Assembly (NCBI GenBank): GCA_030159075.1
Contig: BROG01000462.1
Span: 479,501-543,500, forward strand
Source of the DNA: Atrina japonica
Taxonomy: Eukaryota > Mollusca > Bivalvia > Pterioida > Pinnidae
DNA length: 64,000 bases
Reading direction: 5' to 3'
This document shows, one piece after another, positions 48,798-61,786 of this stretch. Numbering within the stretch: position 1 is the stretch's first letter; the number at the start of each line of letters is the position of its first letter. The position numbers were made by a program, and so were the translations under genes. Below the pieces are notes generated by a model. The model was not told where the DNA came from. It made no database searches and was given only the letters and a program-made list of their open reading frames with translations.

Positions 48798-49726
48798 TAC
48801 ATACTGTACTGTTTATTGCTTTTGGTGAGTCTAAAAGTGACCACAGGCGTTGAGTTAAAATGTGGATCTGGGAGATATCCTGTGGTAGGAAAAAGCATAT
48901 TTTAAAACCATTGTTGCATCAGATTGTTTAAATAAAATGGGTCTTTGTTGAATCATCTGCGACCTTCAACATTTCCCTCTAAGTAAGAAATTCCTGACAA
49001 AAGACAGAAAAAAGGGCAAACATAAGCCCTAATTGTTCAAGTGACATTTGAAGAAAGACAAAGCAACAAGTGTGACTTTATGAATAGATCACTGTTATAC
49101 AGTAGATTTCTCATCACTATTACATAAGTGTTTCAGCATTTGTCGCAATAGTACTTGTTTCTTGACATTTAAGTGGTTGTTGACCTACGAAATTTCACGC
49201 TTGATTGGCCAGGACCTGCAGCAAAACAGGAAGTGTAAAAGTGTGTACTATAAAAGTGCAACAAACTTCAGTATGTGTTATTTCGGTGAAAAATAAATTA
49301 ACAAAAAAATATAGTAAACAGGTGCAGCTAAGGTAGTGGTGCATTTAAGAGAAAATAGCAGCTGTTCTTCTGAAACATTAGTTTAAAGTTTTTAAAAAAA
49401 GACATTTAAAATTAAGTGAATCTGATGTGAAAATAATTCTACAAGTACACCGAGGTCACATTACAGATTTTGATCAAAATAGAGAATTCACCAGTAAGAT
49501 TTTTTTTTTATTTATTATTTATGCTTTTCAAATCCGTGCATGGAGGGCAACATAGAGATGGGTAATGAATACAGTATCAAAGGAAACTGCATTTATTATT
49601 ATTGTTATTTTGGTTCTGAAATTTAGATCAATAAACTTGCAATAAATCAGTTTGGGATACCTCCTGAAGTCCATCCTGAAAATTCCAAATAATTTGAATC
49701 CAGATTGTAAAAAGAATTTATTTGAA

Positions 49727-49763
49727 GAAGAGTCCAGTGTTTTTCAAGGGTTGAGAAGTTAAT
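49727..49763 (-). mobile_element. 91-bp TIR element, right-end fragment
   Basis: agagtccagtgtttttcaag then ggttgagaagttaat, only the distal part of the minus-strand consensus. Confidence 0.5.
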
Positions 49764-50007
49764 GTTCATCTTAACTGTTTGACTTCAGCCTTTAAATTTT
49801 GTTTTTCATTATACAATTTTTTGTATCACTAGGGACTTGGGTAACTTAGAACACCTAATTTCATTTACCAGCAATAATTGAGTTTACTTGAACTGTAACA
49901 AAATTTAAAAGGTATGCCAGTTCATTTGCTGAAAGTATGTGTATGTGGTCTTGTCAATACAAAGCCTGCTGCCACTGTAAAGAAACTGACACTTTCTGTT
50001 ACTGGTG

Positions 50008-50019
50008 TGTGTGTGTGTG

Positions 50020-50070
<51 letters not shown>
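50008..50070. repeat. (TG)n(TA)n microsatellite
   Basis: TG run then about 24 TA units. Confidence 0.9.
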
Positions 50071-50074
<4 letters not shown>

Positions 50075-50451
50075 CCCCCAGTACATGTACAACTTCAAAA
50101 TGACTTCAAACTTCTGATGTAATGACTGCACTAACACTATAATCATGGCAGACAGGATACAAAGTAGATGATTGGTTAGATGAAGGTGAAATAGAAGACT
50201 GTCTCTATTTATGTCCGACTTTGATCTAAACACATCAAGCTTAAATCAGTTGTCATAACGATTGCATCAAACAAGTTTCCTCCAAATGTGTTAACAATTT
50301 GTGGAGCCAGACTCCTTTACTGGAATCTGAAGACCAATGTATTAGACTATCAGTAATATAAAACATTAGAATCATTATGAAAGCTTAATGTCTGAGAGAG
50401 TTTAGCACTGTATATGTGTATGTATGTATGTATGTGTTTGTGTGCGTGTCT

Positions 50452-50468
50452 ATATATATATACTATAA

Positions 50469-50544
<76 letters not shown>
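50452..50544. repeat. (TA)n microsatellite
   Basis: A short TA run, actataacac, then about 36 TA units. Confidence 0.9.
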
Positions 50545-50547
<3 letters not shown>

Positions 50548-50952
50548 GTTTTTGAGTTTCTTGCTAATTTCCCTTTTTGTGTATTGTGTTCACTTTTTTT
50601 ATTTTATTCACATTTCATTATATCATTGGTAGTTCAATATTATCCTACATGTAATATATAGCTTTTCATTTCTATTCTGATTGTGTGTGTTGGTGTGTGA
50701 TTGCACGTGAGTATGTGTAATTTATGTTATTCTAATATTTTAGTCCTAAAGAAGGGACATGTCCTCATGAAAATTTGACTCCATCTTTGTCCTTGTTGTT
50801 AGTCATTTTAGTGCTTTGTATATAATTTGTTTCATGACATGTATCCACTTGCTTAGATCTGACAACTTTGGATATACCATATTTGACCCACACTTGTACA
50901 TTATCAATGCTATAAATTAGCATTTCAGTAATTGTCTGTTGTGAAAATCTTT

Positions 50953-51042
50953 TTAACTCATTCATCCCTAAGGACACATTTGAACTTGCCTAAGTCATTG
51001 CTTTATAAAAGAGTCCATTGTTTCCCAGGGGTTTGATGACTT
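50953..51042 (-). mobile_element. 91-bp TIR element copy
   Basis: ttaactcattcatccctaag at the left, acatttgaacttgcctaagt, and aaaagagtccattgtttccc near the right end. Confidence 0.8.
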
Positions 51043-51372
51043 ATATGAAGTTGACCTTGTTGACCTTTATATAATCATGTTGGGTTATGCAGCAACCATC
51101 ATAATGATATGTCACAAGAGAAAAAATGGCTTGATAGAGGTCTTCATAAACATCTCTTAAGGATGAATTTAAAGCACTTCTTAATTTAAAAAACTATATG
51201 ATTAATTGTATATGTTTTCTTAAATGGTTTTTTATGCTTATCATGTTACATAATGCTTTTGTATTTTACGTGAAAATTGAGATGCTTTTGATGATATATT
51301 AGTGTCTGATTTAACAAATGAAGAAAAATAAAAAAATTGCCATGTGGAACTTGAAGCCATCTTCATGAAATA

Positions 51373-51427
51373 CATGAATCAATGACTTAGGTCATTCCAA
51401 ATATGTCTTCAGGGGTGCATGACGTAA
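51373..51427 (+). mobile_element. 91-bp TIR element, 3' part
   Basis: catgaatcaatgacttaggt, then ccaaatatgtcttcaggggt and gcatgacgtaa. It lies 73 bp upstream of the terminal exon acceptor. Confidence 0.65.
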
Positions 51428-51500
51428 GCCTGTATCATTTCAGACAAGGATAAAGGTTTCAGATGTCCTTTATAATAGTGTTTATTATTATATTTTGCAG

Positions 51501-51776
51501 GCTACTAAATGCATTCAAGTGAACAGAGAACTGCAGAGCCGTCTTCACCAGTTTGAGATGGCATATGAGCAGCTATATTGTGACACCATTTATTTACAAG
51601 AAGAGCTACAACGGCATGGCATCATGCTACCAGAAATCATATCAAAACAGAAGTTCAACGGCCGCTATGTGGGTTCAAAACTGTCACCAAGATCCCCGCA
51701 GCTGTCACCAAATGGAAGTAATAGAAATCAGTCACAGAGTCAGACATTTTGTGTGAAAAAAGAAAGGGACACTTAA
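51501..51776 (+). CDS. Coiled-coil protein, terminal exon
   Basis: The exon follows tattttgcag and starts in phase 0, exactly fitting the end of exon 19309-19494. It encodes ATKCIQVNRELQSRLHQFEM, then AYEQLYCDTIYLQEELQRHG, completing the coiled coil. A Ser/Pro tail with SKLSPRSPQLSPNGSNRNQS follows, ending CVKKERDT and TAA (51774-51776). The repeated S-P dipeptides are candidate proline-directed kinase sites (inference). I do not recognise the family; the visible protein could be a scaffold or adaptor whose folded domain lies upstream of the window. Coding support is strong from composition and phase. Confidence 0.88.
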   Translation, partial: ATKCIQVNRELQSRLHQFEMAYEQLYCDTIYLQEELQRHGIMLPEIISKQKFNGRYVGSKLSPRSPQLSPNGSNRNQSQSQTFCVKKERDT

Positions 51777-53829
51777 AGGAAGCTGGTGTATCCATGTTTC
51801 AGAGATATACATTTTAACACTGTGTTGCCCAAAATGTGGAGCTATTTTCCCTGCTGACTTTGCAGTTCATGATATTTCTGTTTTTACAGATGCTTTTAAA
51901 GTGATCTGGTTCCATCTAGAAAGAAATTGATTTTTAAATTATTCACAAAGAATTGATTTTTCTATTTGGAGCTAGTCAACTCTTAAAGAAATTTGTTGCT
52001 TGGTGCAGAGTGGAACTTGTCCAGAATTTCTAGCCTCAGCATCTTGTAAATGCATTATGTTTTTAAATTGGACATTTTCAAATTATTCAGTGCATTAGCC
52101 TGCAAATTACAGCTTTGGTTTGAAATCCAATTATGTCATGAAATGAGACGAGATAGATTTTCTGCTTGTTTGGTGAATGATATATTGAATGGACATACTC
52201 TTTTTATGAGTTCCAACCTGTCAAATCGAGACAAAATTGCTATTTTTGTAATTTGTCAGAACAAACTGTTGAATTTTTCAAGAAAATATTTTTTGTCTTG
52301 TTGACATTTTGTTGTTATTATTTTTCTCTAGTTTGAATTCTATTTATTTTTTTTGTTTTCTATAAATTTATTAGTATTTCGGAGTTCAGAAAAAGAAACA
52401 TTTTGTTAAATGATAAAGATGCCAGTTTAAAATGATGTTACAAGAAACAGATCAAGATCAAAGTTGTTCTCTTTTTTGTGATTTCCATCTTCCACTATCT
52501 ACCGAAAAAATAATTTTGCACATGATAGTGATGCTAACATTGAAGATGTAAGGATAAAATTCTTTACATTAGTTATTCTTTGCACATGCCTACAAAGAAA
52601 TTTGTTTTGTAATATTGTTTAAACAACAAGACTGGTTTTGAAGTGTAATGATGAAATTGCAAGTCTATCCTATGAGAATGTCAACTAGATTATCTTGATG
52701 AGGATAATTATTTTAATGACATATTATTTTTTGTTGTTTCTTGTACATTTGGAGAAAAAATTATAACATGCACTTTAATTTTCACTTCACAAATGCAAAA
52801 CAAATCAAGAGAAAAAATTGTTATATAAAAATGGAGATGCTGTTACAAGAATATGGCTCTGTTTTACTGCTTTGCAGAAAAACAGCTCGAGGAATGAAAT
52901 CCATTTGGTCATGGACAACTTTGCCAAGTGAGGCTAATAGAGTAAGCTTTAGAAAACGTAGAGGTGTGTGGACTTCATTTTGGGCAGACGAATCTGTGAT
53001 GATAGCTTAGTGCTGTGACTTACATGTGGATACATATTGTTATTATTGTCTGTGTACATTCTTTATGTATATTATCGATATTGTTTTAATCGTAATCTTA
53101 TAGTGATATAACTGACGATGTTTACAGAATCATTGTAATGACTGCTTAATCTTGCATCCAACAGAGGCAAGTGTTGCCTGATGAAGTTGTGTTTTTTTTA
53201 ATTGATGTCATGTGTTGCTAGGTTACATGTTTTTAATTTTGTTTATAAAGTTAATATTTAAAACAGCGCACACACACAAACACATTTTTTTTCATAAATT
53301 CACTTTTTCATACATTACAACTTGGCCAGTCACTTAAATTGATGTAAATTTCAATTTTTCATCCTTTCCTTCCACATTCATTTTCATAATGACAAAGTTA
53401 CAGGTTGTACTTTTATTTTCATGTTTGTAGCATAGCTCCTTGACAAAGTGTTTCTCCTGTGTGTGATAAATACTTGTATAAAAGTTACATCCATAGTCTC
53501 TAATCTATCTCAAACATGTAAAACCCACCTGTCACAGGAGAACTTCTAATAACCTCTTGCTTACGTTGTTCAAATCTTTCTGATCTGCAATCAGTTAATT
53601 TTTTACTTCCAATATATAATGACAGCTAGAACACTGTTATACTTAACTCCTACTTGTGTATTTCTCTCATGGTTCTATGACACAAAATCTTGTACATGTG
53701 TTATTTAAGATTTTACAAAAAGTTTCCCAAATTCAAAGATTTAAAAAAAAACATCAATTTTGCCTGTTTAGATTGTACATACTTTCAAGTTTGATTCTGT
53801 TGAAAATCTGTACAATTGAGGCAAATTAT

Positions 53830-53891
53830 CACTTATCAACCCCTGAAATTCAATGGGCTCTTCTGTAAATCAATGACCTAAACTATTTTGC
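53830..53891 (+). mobile_element. 91-bp TIR element, 5' part
   Basis: cttatcaacccctgaaattc, then ggctcttctgtaaatcaatg and acctaaac, after which the match ends. Confidence 0.65.
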
Positions 53892-54044
53892 CAAAAGGAT
53901 TAGGAATACTTGCTATCCGAAATGCATATGCATGATTATCAGTTATTTACTTTTTTGTGCTCTAAAAATAGAACATTTATGTGTTAGTGATGGATGTACA
54001 GACAAACAAGCACGGCAGCTTAGTAAATAATAATGAAATTTTAT

Positions 54045-54053
54045 ATATATATA

Positions 54054-54088
<35 letters not shown>
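54045..54088. repeat. (TA)n microsatellite
   Basis: About 20 TA units with one interruption. Confidence 0.9.
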
Positions 54089-54091
<3 letters not shown>

Positions 54092-54832
54092 CACGCACCC
54101 ATATACACATAAACCTACGGAGCAGACTGCAAAACAGAAAAAAGTAGAATTAAATATAACAAATTTAGGATTCTTGCATGATGGCAAGCTATTATTTTGG
54201 GCTTACATGTTCTTTATTATATTTCCATTTGGAATTAAACTGGAAATAATGTCTCGTATTTGGTCTGAACAGTAAGGCGTTTAAAAATTGTGTATTCGTA
54301 CACATACTTGTATTCGCATTAAATATTAATCTTTGTCAACGAGAAAGCCACATGAATGGAAGTTACAGTCATTGGGAATGTTCTCTTATTCAACTAATAT
54401 CAGACTATGTTTGAGCTAAAAAAAAACATTGAATTTGTTTAACTAAAATCATCGGTAACAATTTTAACACAAATCCTATTGTATAATAATTCTGGTCTTT
54501 TGTTGTCAATAGTTGTATTAGGGATCAAACTAAAACCTCGAAAATAGCCTGAATGTCTGTATGGGAGTTAAACCTCTTTACCAGCATTATACTTTCTGAC
54601 ATTATTTAAAATGCATTCCCTGAAGACAACCTGGGTCTTTTATTCTTCTTCATATCCATCCATTAAGGCAAGTTTTAATATGTTTGAGATAGAACTTGAA
54701 CTCTATTTTTGTTGTTCTGTAAATGGCATTGCATGATTATAAATGTATTATTTTTGTATATTACGGGTCGTCAGCTTTGAGTTGTATTATTTTTTTCCTT
54801 TTTGCTTGTATATAGTTTTACACACACCAATT

Positions 54833-54834
<2 letters not shown>

Positions 54835-54884
<50 letters not shown>

Positions 54885-54902
54885 TGTATGTATATATGTA
54901 TG

Positions 54903-54966
<64 letters not shown>
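54835..54966. repeat. (TA)n microsatellite, two blocks
   Basis: Two TA blocks of about 22 and 27 units separated by gcatgtatgtatatatgtat-like sequence, followed by tacacacaaacacatacata. Confidence 0.9.
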
Positions 54967-54970
<4 letters not shown>

Positions 54971-55134
54971 AACACATACATACATACATACACATTATTA
55001 TGCCTCCTGCAAGTGATATCTATTTCATTCAAGATACGTTATTGATACAATTTTAAATTTCCCGGTAATGAAGCAGCTTACAGAACTAAATATCATCTTG
55101 TGTCTTGTAATGGAAAAGATGTTACAATTGTAGG

Positions 55135-55137
<3 letters not shown>

Positions 55138-55221
<84 letters not shown>
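55138..55221. repeat. (TG)n(TA)n microsatellite
   Basis: A short TG run and then about 37 TA units. Confidence 0.95.
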
Positions 55222-55223
<2 letters not shown>

Positions 55224-55707
55224 TGTAATTATATGTAATATATAAATAGCTTTTTATGTGGTGCTATCATTTTACTACACACAGAATGTTGTCATTGGCA
55301 GTTGTTGTCTGGGATCTTCGGATCAAAGGAAGCTGGATGGCCACAAGAAACCCGAGTGATATTAACAGAAGCAAACTTACAACGGCTAGCAAGTCCTTGT
55401 TATCACTAAATTTTCCTTGATATAATTTTAAAGACTTATTTTTGTTTCTTTGTTTTATTACTTTGATTTTGTAATATTATTTGTATTTTTAAGTTCTAGA
55501 CAGTGTATATTTTACACATTTTGATAAACCAAATCGACAGTGGTTTCTTTTTCCAGTATAATTTAAATGATGAAATGCACTATATAATGTTAAATCAAAT
55601 TCTCCTGTTTCATGTTCAAACTTATTTTCTGAAGAAAAAAAATCCAGTTAATAAATTTGGCTGTTTCTGGCAATTCTTTTTTTTTTCTTAAGTTTTCAGA
55701 TTAGTTT

Positions 55708-55798
55708 TTAACTCATTAACCCCTGATAAAGAATGGAGTCATCTGTAAAACAATGACTTAGACCATCCCAAATGTGTCTTTAGGGGTGAATGGGTTAA
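55708..55798 (+). mobile_element. 91-bp TIR element, best copy
   Basis: Both termini are intact. The left reads ttaactcattaacccctgat, and the reverse complement of the right reads ttaacccattcacccctaaa, giving 18-20-bp terminal inverted repeats. TTAA is at each outer edge. The core carries ggagtcatctgtaaaacaat, gacttagaccatcc and caaatgtgtcttt. At 91 bp it is too short to encode anything. TTAA borders suggest a piggyBac-type target, which is inference. Confidence 0.85.
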
Positions 55799-56948
55799 GA
55801 AACTCCTCCTGTTCTAGTTTGCTTCTGAGTATACGGTCAATGTTTTTAAAGTTGTCGCATTTCAAATAATATGCATATATCAACTTCCGATTGCATGCCT
55901 TCTTATCATGCATTATTAATTGAATTGAAACTACTGAAACTGTTATTCACTTTATTTGCTAATATATCTTGTTACTTTTCCAGTGACTGTTTCATGTAAC
56001 TGTTTCTGTGACTTTCCTTTGGCATGTTTTTGGAAGTTAAGATGGATGTATATCATTTTCAGCTTGTTTGTCGTCAGTAATTGTTATATATTCTCCCTTC
56101 TGATGTTTACATTCCTCAATATGAATTGCATGTAAAAGCATTAGTTTCGGTTAGGCTGCCTTTAAATAATATTTTCATAGCATTTGAAAAGAAGATTATA
56201 TAATGCCATTACTATTATAAATATCTTTCATTCTGTCCTTTGTTTGGCATTTTCAACCAAAAAAAAAAAAAACAAAGCAAAAAAAAAAAAAAATCCTAAA
56301 ATCGCCTGAGACATTTGTATGTTTGTCAACTATTAGAAATTTTTGGGTTTGGAAAGTAAATTATGAGTCCCCCACCACCATCCGTTATGTAAGTTGTAGC
56401 CAAGATATACATCATTTTTCAAACATTTACTTTATCAGTTGTTTAATTCAGTTTGCAGTGATTTTTCAAGGATCTTATGTAGGTTATTATTGTCCTTCTT
56501 TGTGATAACCTGTCAATGAAATGGAAAAGAAAAACAGAAATCAAAATCAGAATCAGGGAACCCCCGTCTTCCATAAATAGATAATCATATGAAATTATTC
56601 ATCTTTTTATTTTTTGTCGATATATTCTGTACACATTTCACTGACATGACATTAACACTCACACCCATTACCTCCTCCTGTTAAACTTTAGACTCTTCCT
56701 TTCACAACTTATAGATTGGTATAAGTTTTATTTTTCTGGCATCTATGTATACTTCATTTCGAGTAGTTAATGGATTAATTATATATATTTATATGCAAGA
56801 TATTTTCCCTAGGTTACCCATTGAAGGACTTGCATAATGACAATCGTAATTTGCATAAAATTATCATATTTTTTGTCAGATCTGTATCTCCATAGTTATC
56901 AATGTTATCAAATTCTTGTGTGTTATCAGTTACAATATTATCAGCCTG

Positions 56949-57037
56949 ATCTCATCATTCCCTAGGAAACAATGGACTTTTCTGAAAATTAATGACTTAG
57001 ATTAGTCCAAATTTGTCTTTAGGGGTGAATGAGTTAG
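56949..57037 (+). mobile_element. 91-bp TIR element copy
   Basis: tctcatcattccctaggaaa, then aatggacttttctgaaaatt, and ttaggggtgaatgagttag at the right. Confidence 0.75.
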
Positions 57038-59098
57038 CAACCTGGCGAAATATTAATGTTTTCATATGGATTATCTATACTCTGTCATAAGATGATTTAA
57101 AATACTCACTAGGGTTATTGTGTGTGTGTGTGTGTGTACATAATTGTGCCTGTATCTTTAGTATGTATACGTATGCCATGTTTTTGGTACAGGACGTTGA
57201 ATCATACACAATTGTTGTTCTTCTTTTCCAATTATTTAGGATAATTTATATATTGGATGAGTTGGTATATGAGTAGATAGTGGAATTACATCTCGGAGGT
57301 GCAGGAGTTACTCCCCTTGGCAGCATATATTATATATACATATATATATTACTAATCTCTTCCATGGAAAGGCAGCACGTTTACAATTTTTATGTGTATT
57401 CAATTCCATTGGAAGTGGCGTCATTGCACTCTTTCATAACATATATTCTTACAGCATTACAAGTTCATAAGAAGTATAATCGATTCACTAATTGGTAAGG
57501 AATAAAAACTTTGTCATAATACAAAAGGTCTCTTCATGACGAGCAAAATGGGTCACTCCAACATTTCTTCCATTCTTCCCCCACCCCACTCCCCAAAAAG
57601 AAGACAAATGTTTGTTTATGCATATTTGTATCAGGACAAATGAAGGTCTTTTATATTAAACAAACTTGGAAATGTTAAGTTTTAGAATTTTTATGCATAT
57701 ATTTGGCCATAGACTTAATCATTTCCTTTCAATTAATTTACTTTTAGGATAACCTGTAATAGAACAATATGGAAATCTTTAGTCTCCAGAAATTGTTTTA
57801 GAAATAGGCTCGAAAAGTATAAAAATGCTTAAACAAATGATACAATATAAATTTCATGTCTACTGAGAGAATGTATTATGACAGTTGATTTTGTAAACTT
57901 AAGTTTGGTGTTCGTTTTTGTCCTTTCCTCTGTTCGGTGTACGAGAATAGAATACATAGTTCTAATCAGACTGGTAGTCATTAAATTAAGCGTTTGATAA
58001 CCTGGGTAGAGTAAAATGTATTAAATGGAAATAAACAAAGTACATAATTTTGTTCAGCCACAATACATATGTTTTCATAAATATTTGAACATCAAATAAA
58101 CTTGATGCAGTTGAATGTCAAACATTTGTCTCAGTAATGGTTGATCAGAATCGAGAACTTGATGCGTCAGGAAATGTATCCCATTGACTACCATTGATTC
58201 CCATGAGGAGACCTAAATCACATGAGGAGACCTAATTTTAGCAACATTTATTATGTCCTTAGAAATTCGGTAAGTGTGTTATAAATTTATATTATATAAT
58301 GTTAAAAAGGTGCTGAAACATTGAAATCAGATGAGAATAACAATGAAAGCGATGCAAACTGTTTAAGTGGCATTAGTGTGGTATAAGATTAAAGGGAGGC
58401 CTGCATTATACAGGGGCACGCAACTCTTGTGATAAAGAAATACATTTGAATTCTGTTGATGACTCAGATTTCATGTAGATATTTAGTATATTATGTTTAT
58501 ATTCTGTAATGAATGCTTTTGAAAGTTGGTATGGACAGACTTGTGTTACCTGTTACATTGTATATCTTGAATTGCGTTTTGTGTGTGAAAGAAATCCGAA
58601 TCAGAAAGTAAATACAAAAAGTGCATATAGTGTAGATACAGGTGTGTCCAACTTAATTTCAGGAAAGGGAAGACAAAACATGAAATGGGTCATTAGCAGT
58701 TTTTAAAATAGAAGGAGATGTAATAATGACGTATATAAAAGGAACCTTTGAGCAGTTCATTTATATGTGTAAGAAGTTTGACCAACATTATGCATGGCAA
58801 AAAATTCGTCTTATGTCTTAACCCTCCCACCCTAAAAATCGTTATAGACTATTCTGATATTTTTAGAAAAACGAACACCACATTTAGATTCTTAGGGATT
58901 AGGGAAGGGTTTGGATATATAGTGTTTACAATATTCAGTGTCAATTGATGGCCGATATACATGATTAGACATCGACATCTTGTAAGTCTTGTTGTCATGA
59001 CGACAATTCATGTTTGTTGACAAATGAGTAGCATGTGCACACAATCTTTCTACTTGTTTTCAAATCCTTGTCCTTCATGTACATATGAATGTATTCTA

Positions 59099-59100
<2 letters not shown>

Positions 59101-59157
<57 letters not shown>
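59101..59157. repeat. (CT)n microsatellite
   Basis: About 28 uninterrupted CT units. Confidence 0.95.
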
Positions 59158-59160
<3 letters not shown>

Positions 59161-61235
59161 CGTGACTTACAGTGTCTGTTATCATGAAAAGTGTTATAAT
59201 ATTCTTTACCATGACCTCGGAGCACTGAATAAATTTGTTACACTTCGCTTTAAGCTACATTTTGGTGGGATTTCCTCGGTAGGAGAAGATTGATAGAATT
59301 TACGCCTTGGTCAGACTCTTTTTGCACGGAACTGTCTCATCGGTCTTTTGAAGTAAGTGCTTTGTGGTAGCTCAATTTTAACAAATCACATTAATTATTG
59401 CCTTGTTGTAGAGATAGTGTTGACACTTTGCTGGTTTTATATAATATGCACAAATGACTGTTAATGTTTGTAGGTGTCCAAACTGTTGTCAGTTTCACAT
59501 GGTAATTGGCCGTCTGTTTTGTTGTTTATGCTGTAATATATTTTATCAAGTCATATACCCGTTGCTAAACAAGATCGGGGGATGTTAACATTTGTTCTAT
59601 TGTCGTTTTTTTTCCACTATAATATATTGTATTGTTTATTGTTCAGAAGCTGTGACAAACCGACATTAGAAATATCAAGCGTTTATAAATATTATGATAG
59701 AGATTGTAAACTATTTTTGTTCCTTTTTACCTTGAACAGAATAATATGGACGTCAGATATTTTCAAATTGTTGCTATTTCAAAATAATGTATTTGATTTG
59801 GTCATGTATATTTTGGACTGCTATACCGAATCATCAGTGCCAGCATCGATGACAAACATATTCCGGATACATGGAAATCTGTACTATTTTTTTAATTGAA
59901 AAATGATCATTACTGGAAATATTCTAATTTTTAATGTATGGATAGTATTTATAATTTTCAAAGCTATAATATATTGCTATACAATATTGCCAACATTATG
60001 AAGATAACTGATTTAGTCCATGTCGTTACATCCAGTTTCGTCATGTTGTATGCTTGTCGTAAGTAGGTATAAAACATATAGGGCATTATGTAAATTATCT
60101 TTAAAACTTTAATTGATCACACATCAACAGGCCAGTGCTGTTTTCATTTTAGACACATATTTGTTATTTCATTTCTTGTTGTCACTTTCACTTTCATGCT
60201 GGTTTCTCTGCTTTTTTCATTTTCATAATGCAGAATTGTGTCATTGTTCCAACACTGTTTTAAGCACAACGTACTGTATTCAGTTCATTTTAGACCCTGT
60301 CGTCCAGACAGGTAACTGTAACAATAGAATATAGAGTACCATCTTAAAACGTTAAGGCGAATGGTTAATACGCTGACAACGATGCAGAATGTAACCTATT
60401 TTGAAATTGATAAATTTATAATGTTATTGAACAAATAAACGTGCAATTATTTCATATTTAAGGAATTGTTCTAAATTGTAAAGTATATTTCATTTAGTTT
60501 TCGTTTAGTCTCTATTCTAAAAAGGAAATGTTATTTCTGTAATTCGTTTCCCCCTCAAAAAATATATTATGGCTGCAGCACCCAACTGTTGCTGCAGTAA
60601 ATCATTTTACCATATTTGATTTGTCAGAGCACATCGAGGTTGTGATTTTTATTTTTTCATTCTGACGTCAAAGAGTACTTTTTCATTTTTGTTTGTCTGT
60701 TTGTTCGTTTATCAACTGAGGAAAATGTAACGTGTAATGATTATTTGTACTATATTGCTCTTTTAACATAAATTTAGTAAACTTATCAGATTTCTGATGT
60801 CATTATAGTAGGTGCATCCATATTGTACTGGTTGTTATTAAGTAGACAAATGAAATAGTGTATTAATCAGTTTGATAGGTTTTCATTACGAATTACTACA
60901 GTTTGGCAATATGATGTCAAACTACCACGACTGCAATTTTTGTTTTCTTCTATTAGCCCGGTGTATTGGTAACAAATGGCACTTTGAAATACATGTTTTT
61001 TCTTTTGTCACAGTGCAGTTAAGTTTTGATTTGTTGCTGATTTGCCATCTCATTTGTAATTTTTGACTTTGAATTAGCTTGCAAGTTGAAACACATTGTT
61101 TTTTCTGTACTGTGTAATAGTGCATAAGCTTAGTGGTATCACGTCATTGTATCATAATTCGTGTTTTGTTGACATTGGAAAATAGTATGGTACCATGACC
61201 GAAATTTGAAAATAAATTGTCTGTTACAAATATTA

Positions 61236-61523
61236 GTCTTGTTATGTGATCTGTGTCTTTGTAAATTAAAGAAAGATATCTTCTTGTGTCGTTGTGACGT
61301 AGCATTGGCGTTGGATAAAGAAGGGTTACACGATTCAAATATGACGATACCAGACCAAAAACTAGAAATAAATAGTGTGGTCTTGTTATGTGATATGTGT
61401 CTTTGTAAATTAAAGAAAGATATCTTCTTGTGTCGTTGTGACGTAGCATTGGCGTTGGCTAAAGAAGGGTTACACGGTTCAAATTTGACGATACCAGACC
61501 AAAAACTACAAATAATTAGTGTG
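61236..61523 (+). repeat. 144-bp tandem duplication in an open frame
   Basis: Two units starting at 61236 and 61380 differ at about nine positions. The period is 48 codons, and the + frame is open through both (61206 to the stop at 61539-61541). It encodes a Cys-rich motif, LCDLCLCKLKKDIFLCRCDV, then a less Cys-rich part ending TIPDQKL. The minus frame is open as well. There is no start context, splice site or neighbour to support a gene, so it is listed as a repeat with possible coding content. Confidence 0.8.
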
Positions 61524-61555
61524 TCATATACACGTCATTGAAAGTAATTTGTCTA

Positions 61556-61786
61556 TTGGATGAGGTGTGTTCCAGCGTTAGAGCTTTCGACCACCCGCAA
61601 ACAGCAAGTTACGGGTTCAATTCTCAGCACCGGATAATACCATCTTTTTAAAATGGTAGATTTGCAAGCGCGCGGCACATGAAATGAAATTCACTGGTCT
61701 TTGGGATGACCTTGGTCCCATGTCACGGCAGTTACAATACGTAATAGAATGAAAAGTTCTTGGCGGGATTTAAAACCACTAACATT
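61556..61786 (+). mobile_element. tRNA-derived SINE, third type
   Basis: The head tgttccagcgttagagcttt and a B-box-like gggttcaattctc suggest tRNA ancestry. The body contains cttggtcccatgtcacggca, similar to the family B word cccatgtcacagtaggt, and ends ttcttggcgggatttaaaac, similar to the family B end. It therefore seems to share a 3' part with family B but to have a different head. Confidence 0.65.

Larger units (their letters stand above)
51777..61200 (+). other. 3' UTR and downstream DNA without a supported gene
   Basis: Begins with the 3' UTR of the coiled-coil gene; its end is not clear, with possible aataaa words near 55651, 57503 and 58030. Open frames in the stretch are short, lack splice sites or consist of microsatellite translation. 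It contains TA and CT runs, three 91-bp element copies and AT-rich unique sequence. Confidence 0.6.

Noticed and set aside
52741..53010. Open frame of 89 codons downstream of the terminal exon
   Set aside because: It lies in the probable 3' UTR, has biased AT-driven composition, and no domain or splice support.
61144..61449. Minus-strand frame with the repeated word HNDTRRYLSLIYKDT
   Set aside because: It is the opposite strand of the 144-bp duplication; nothing favours it over the + frame as a product.
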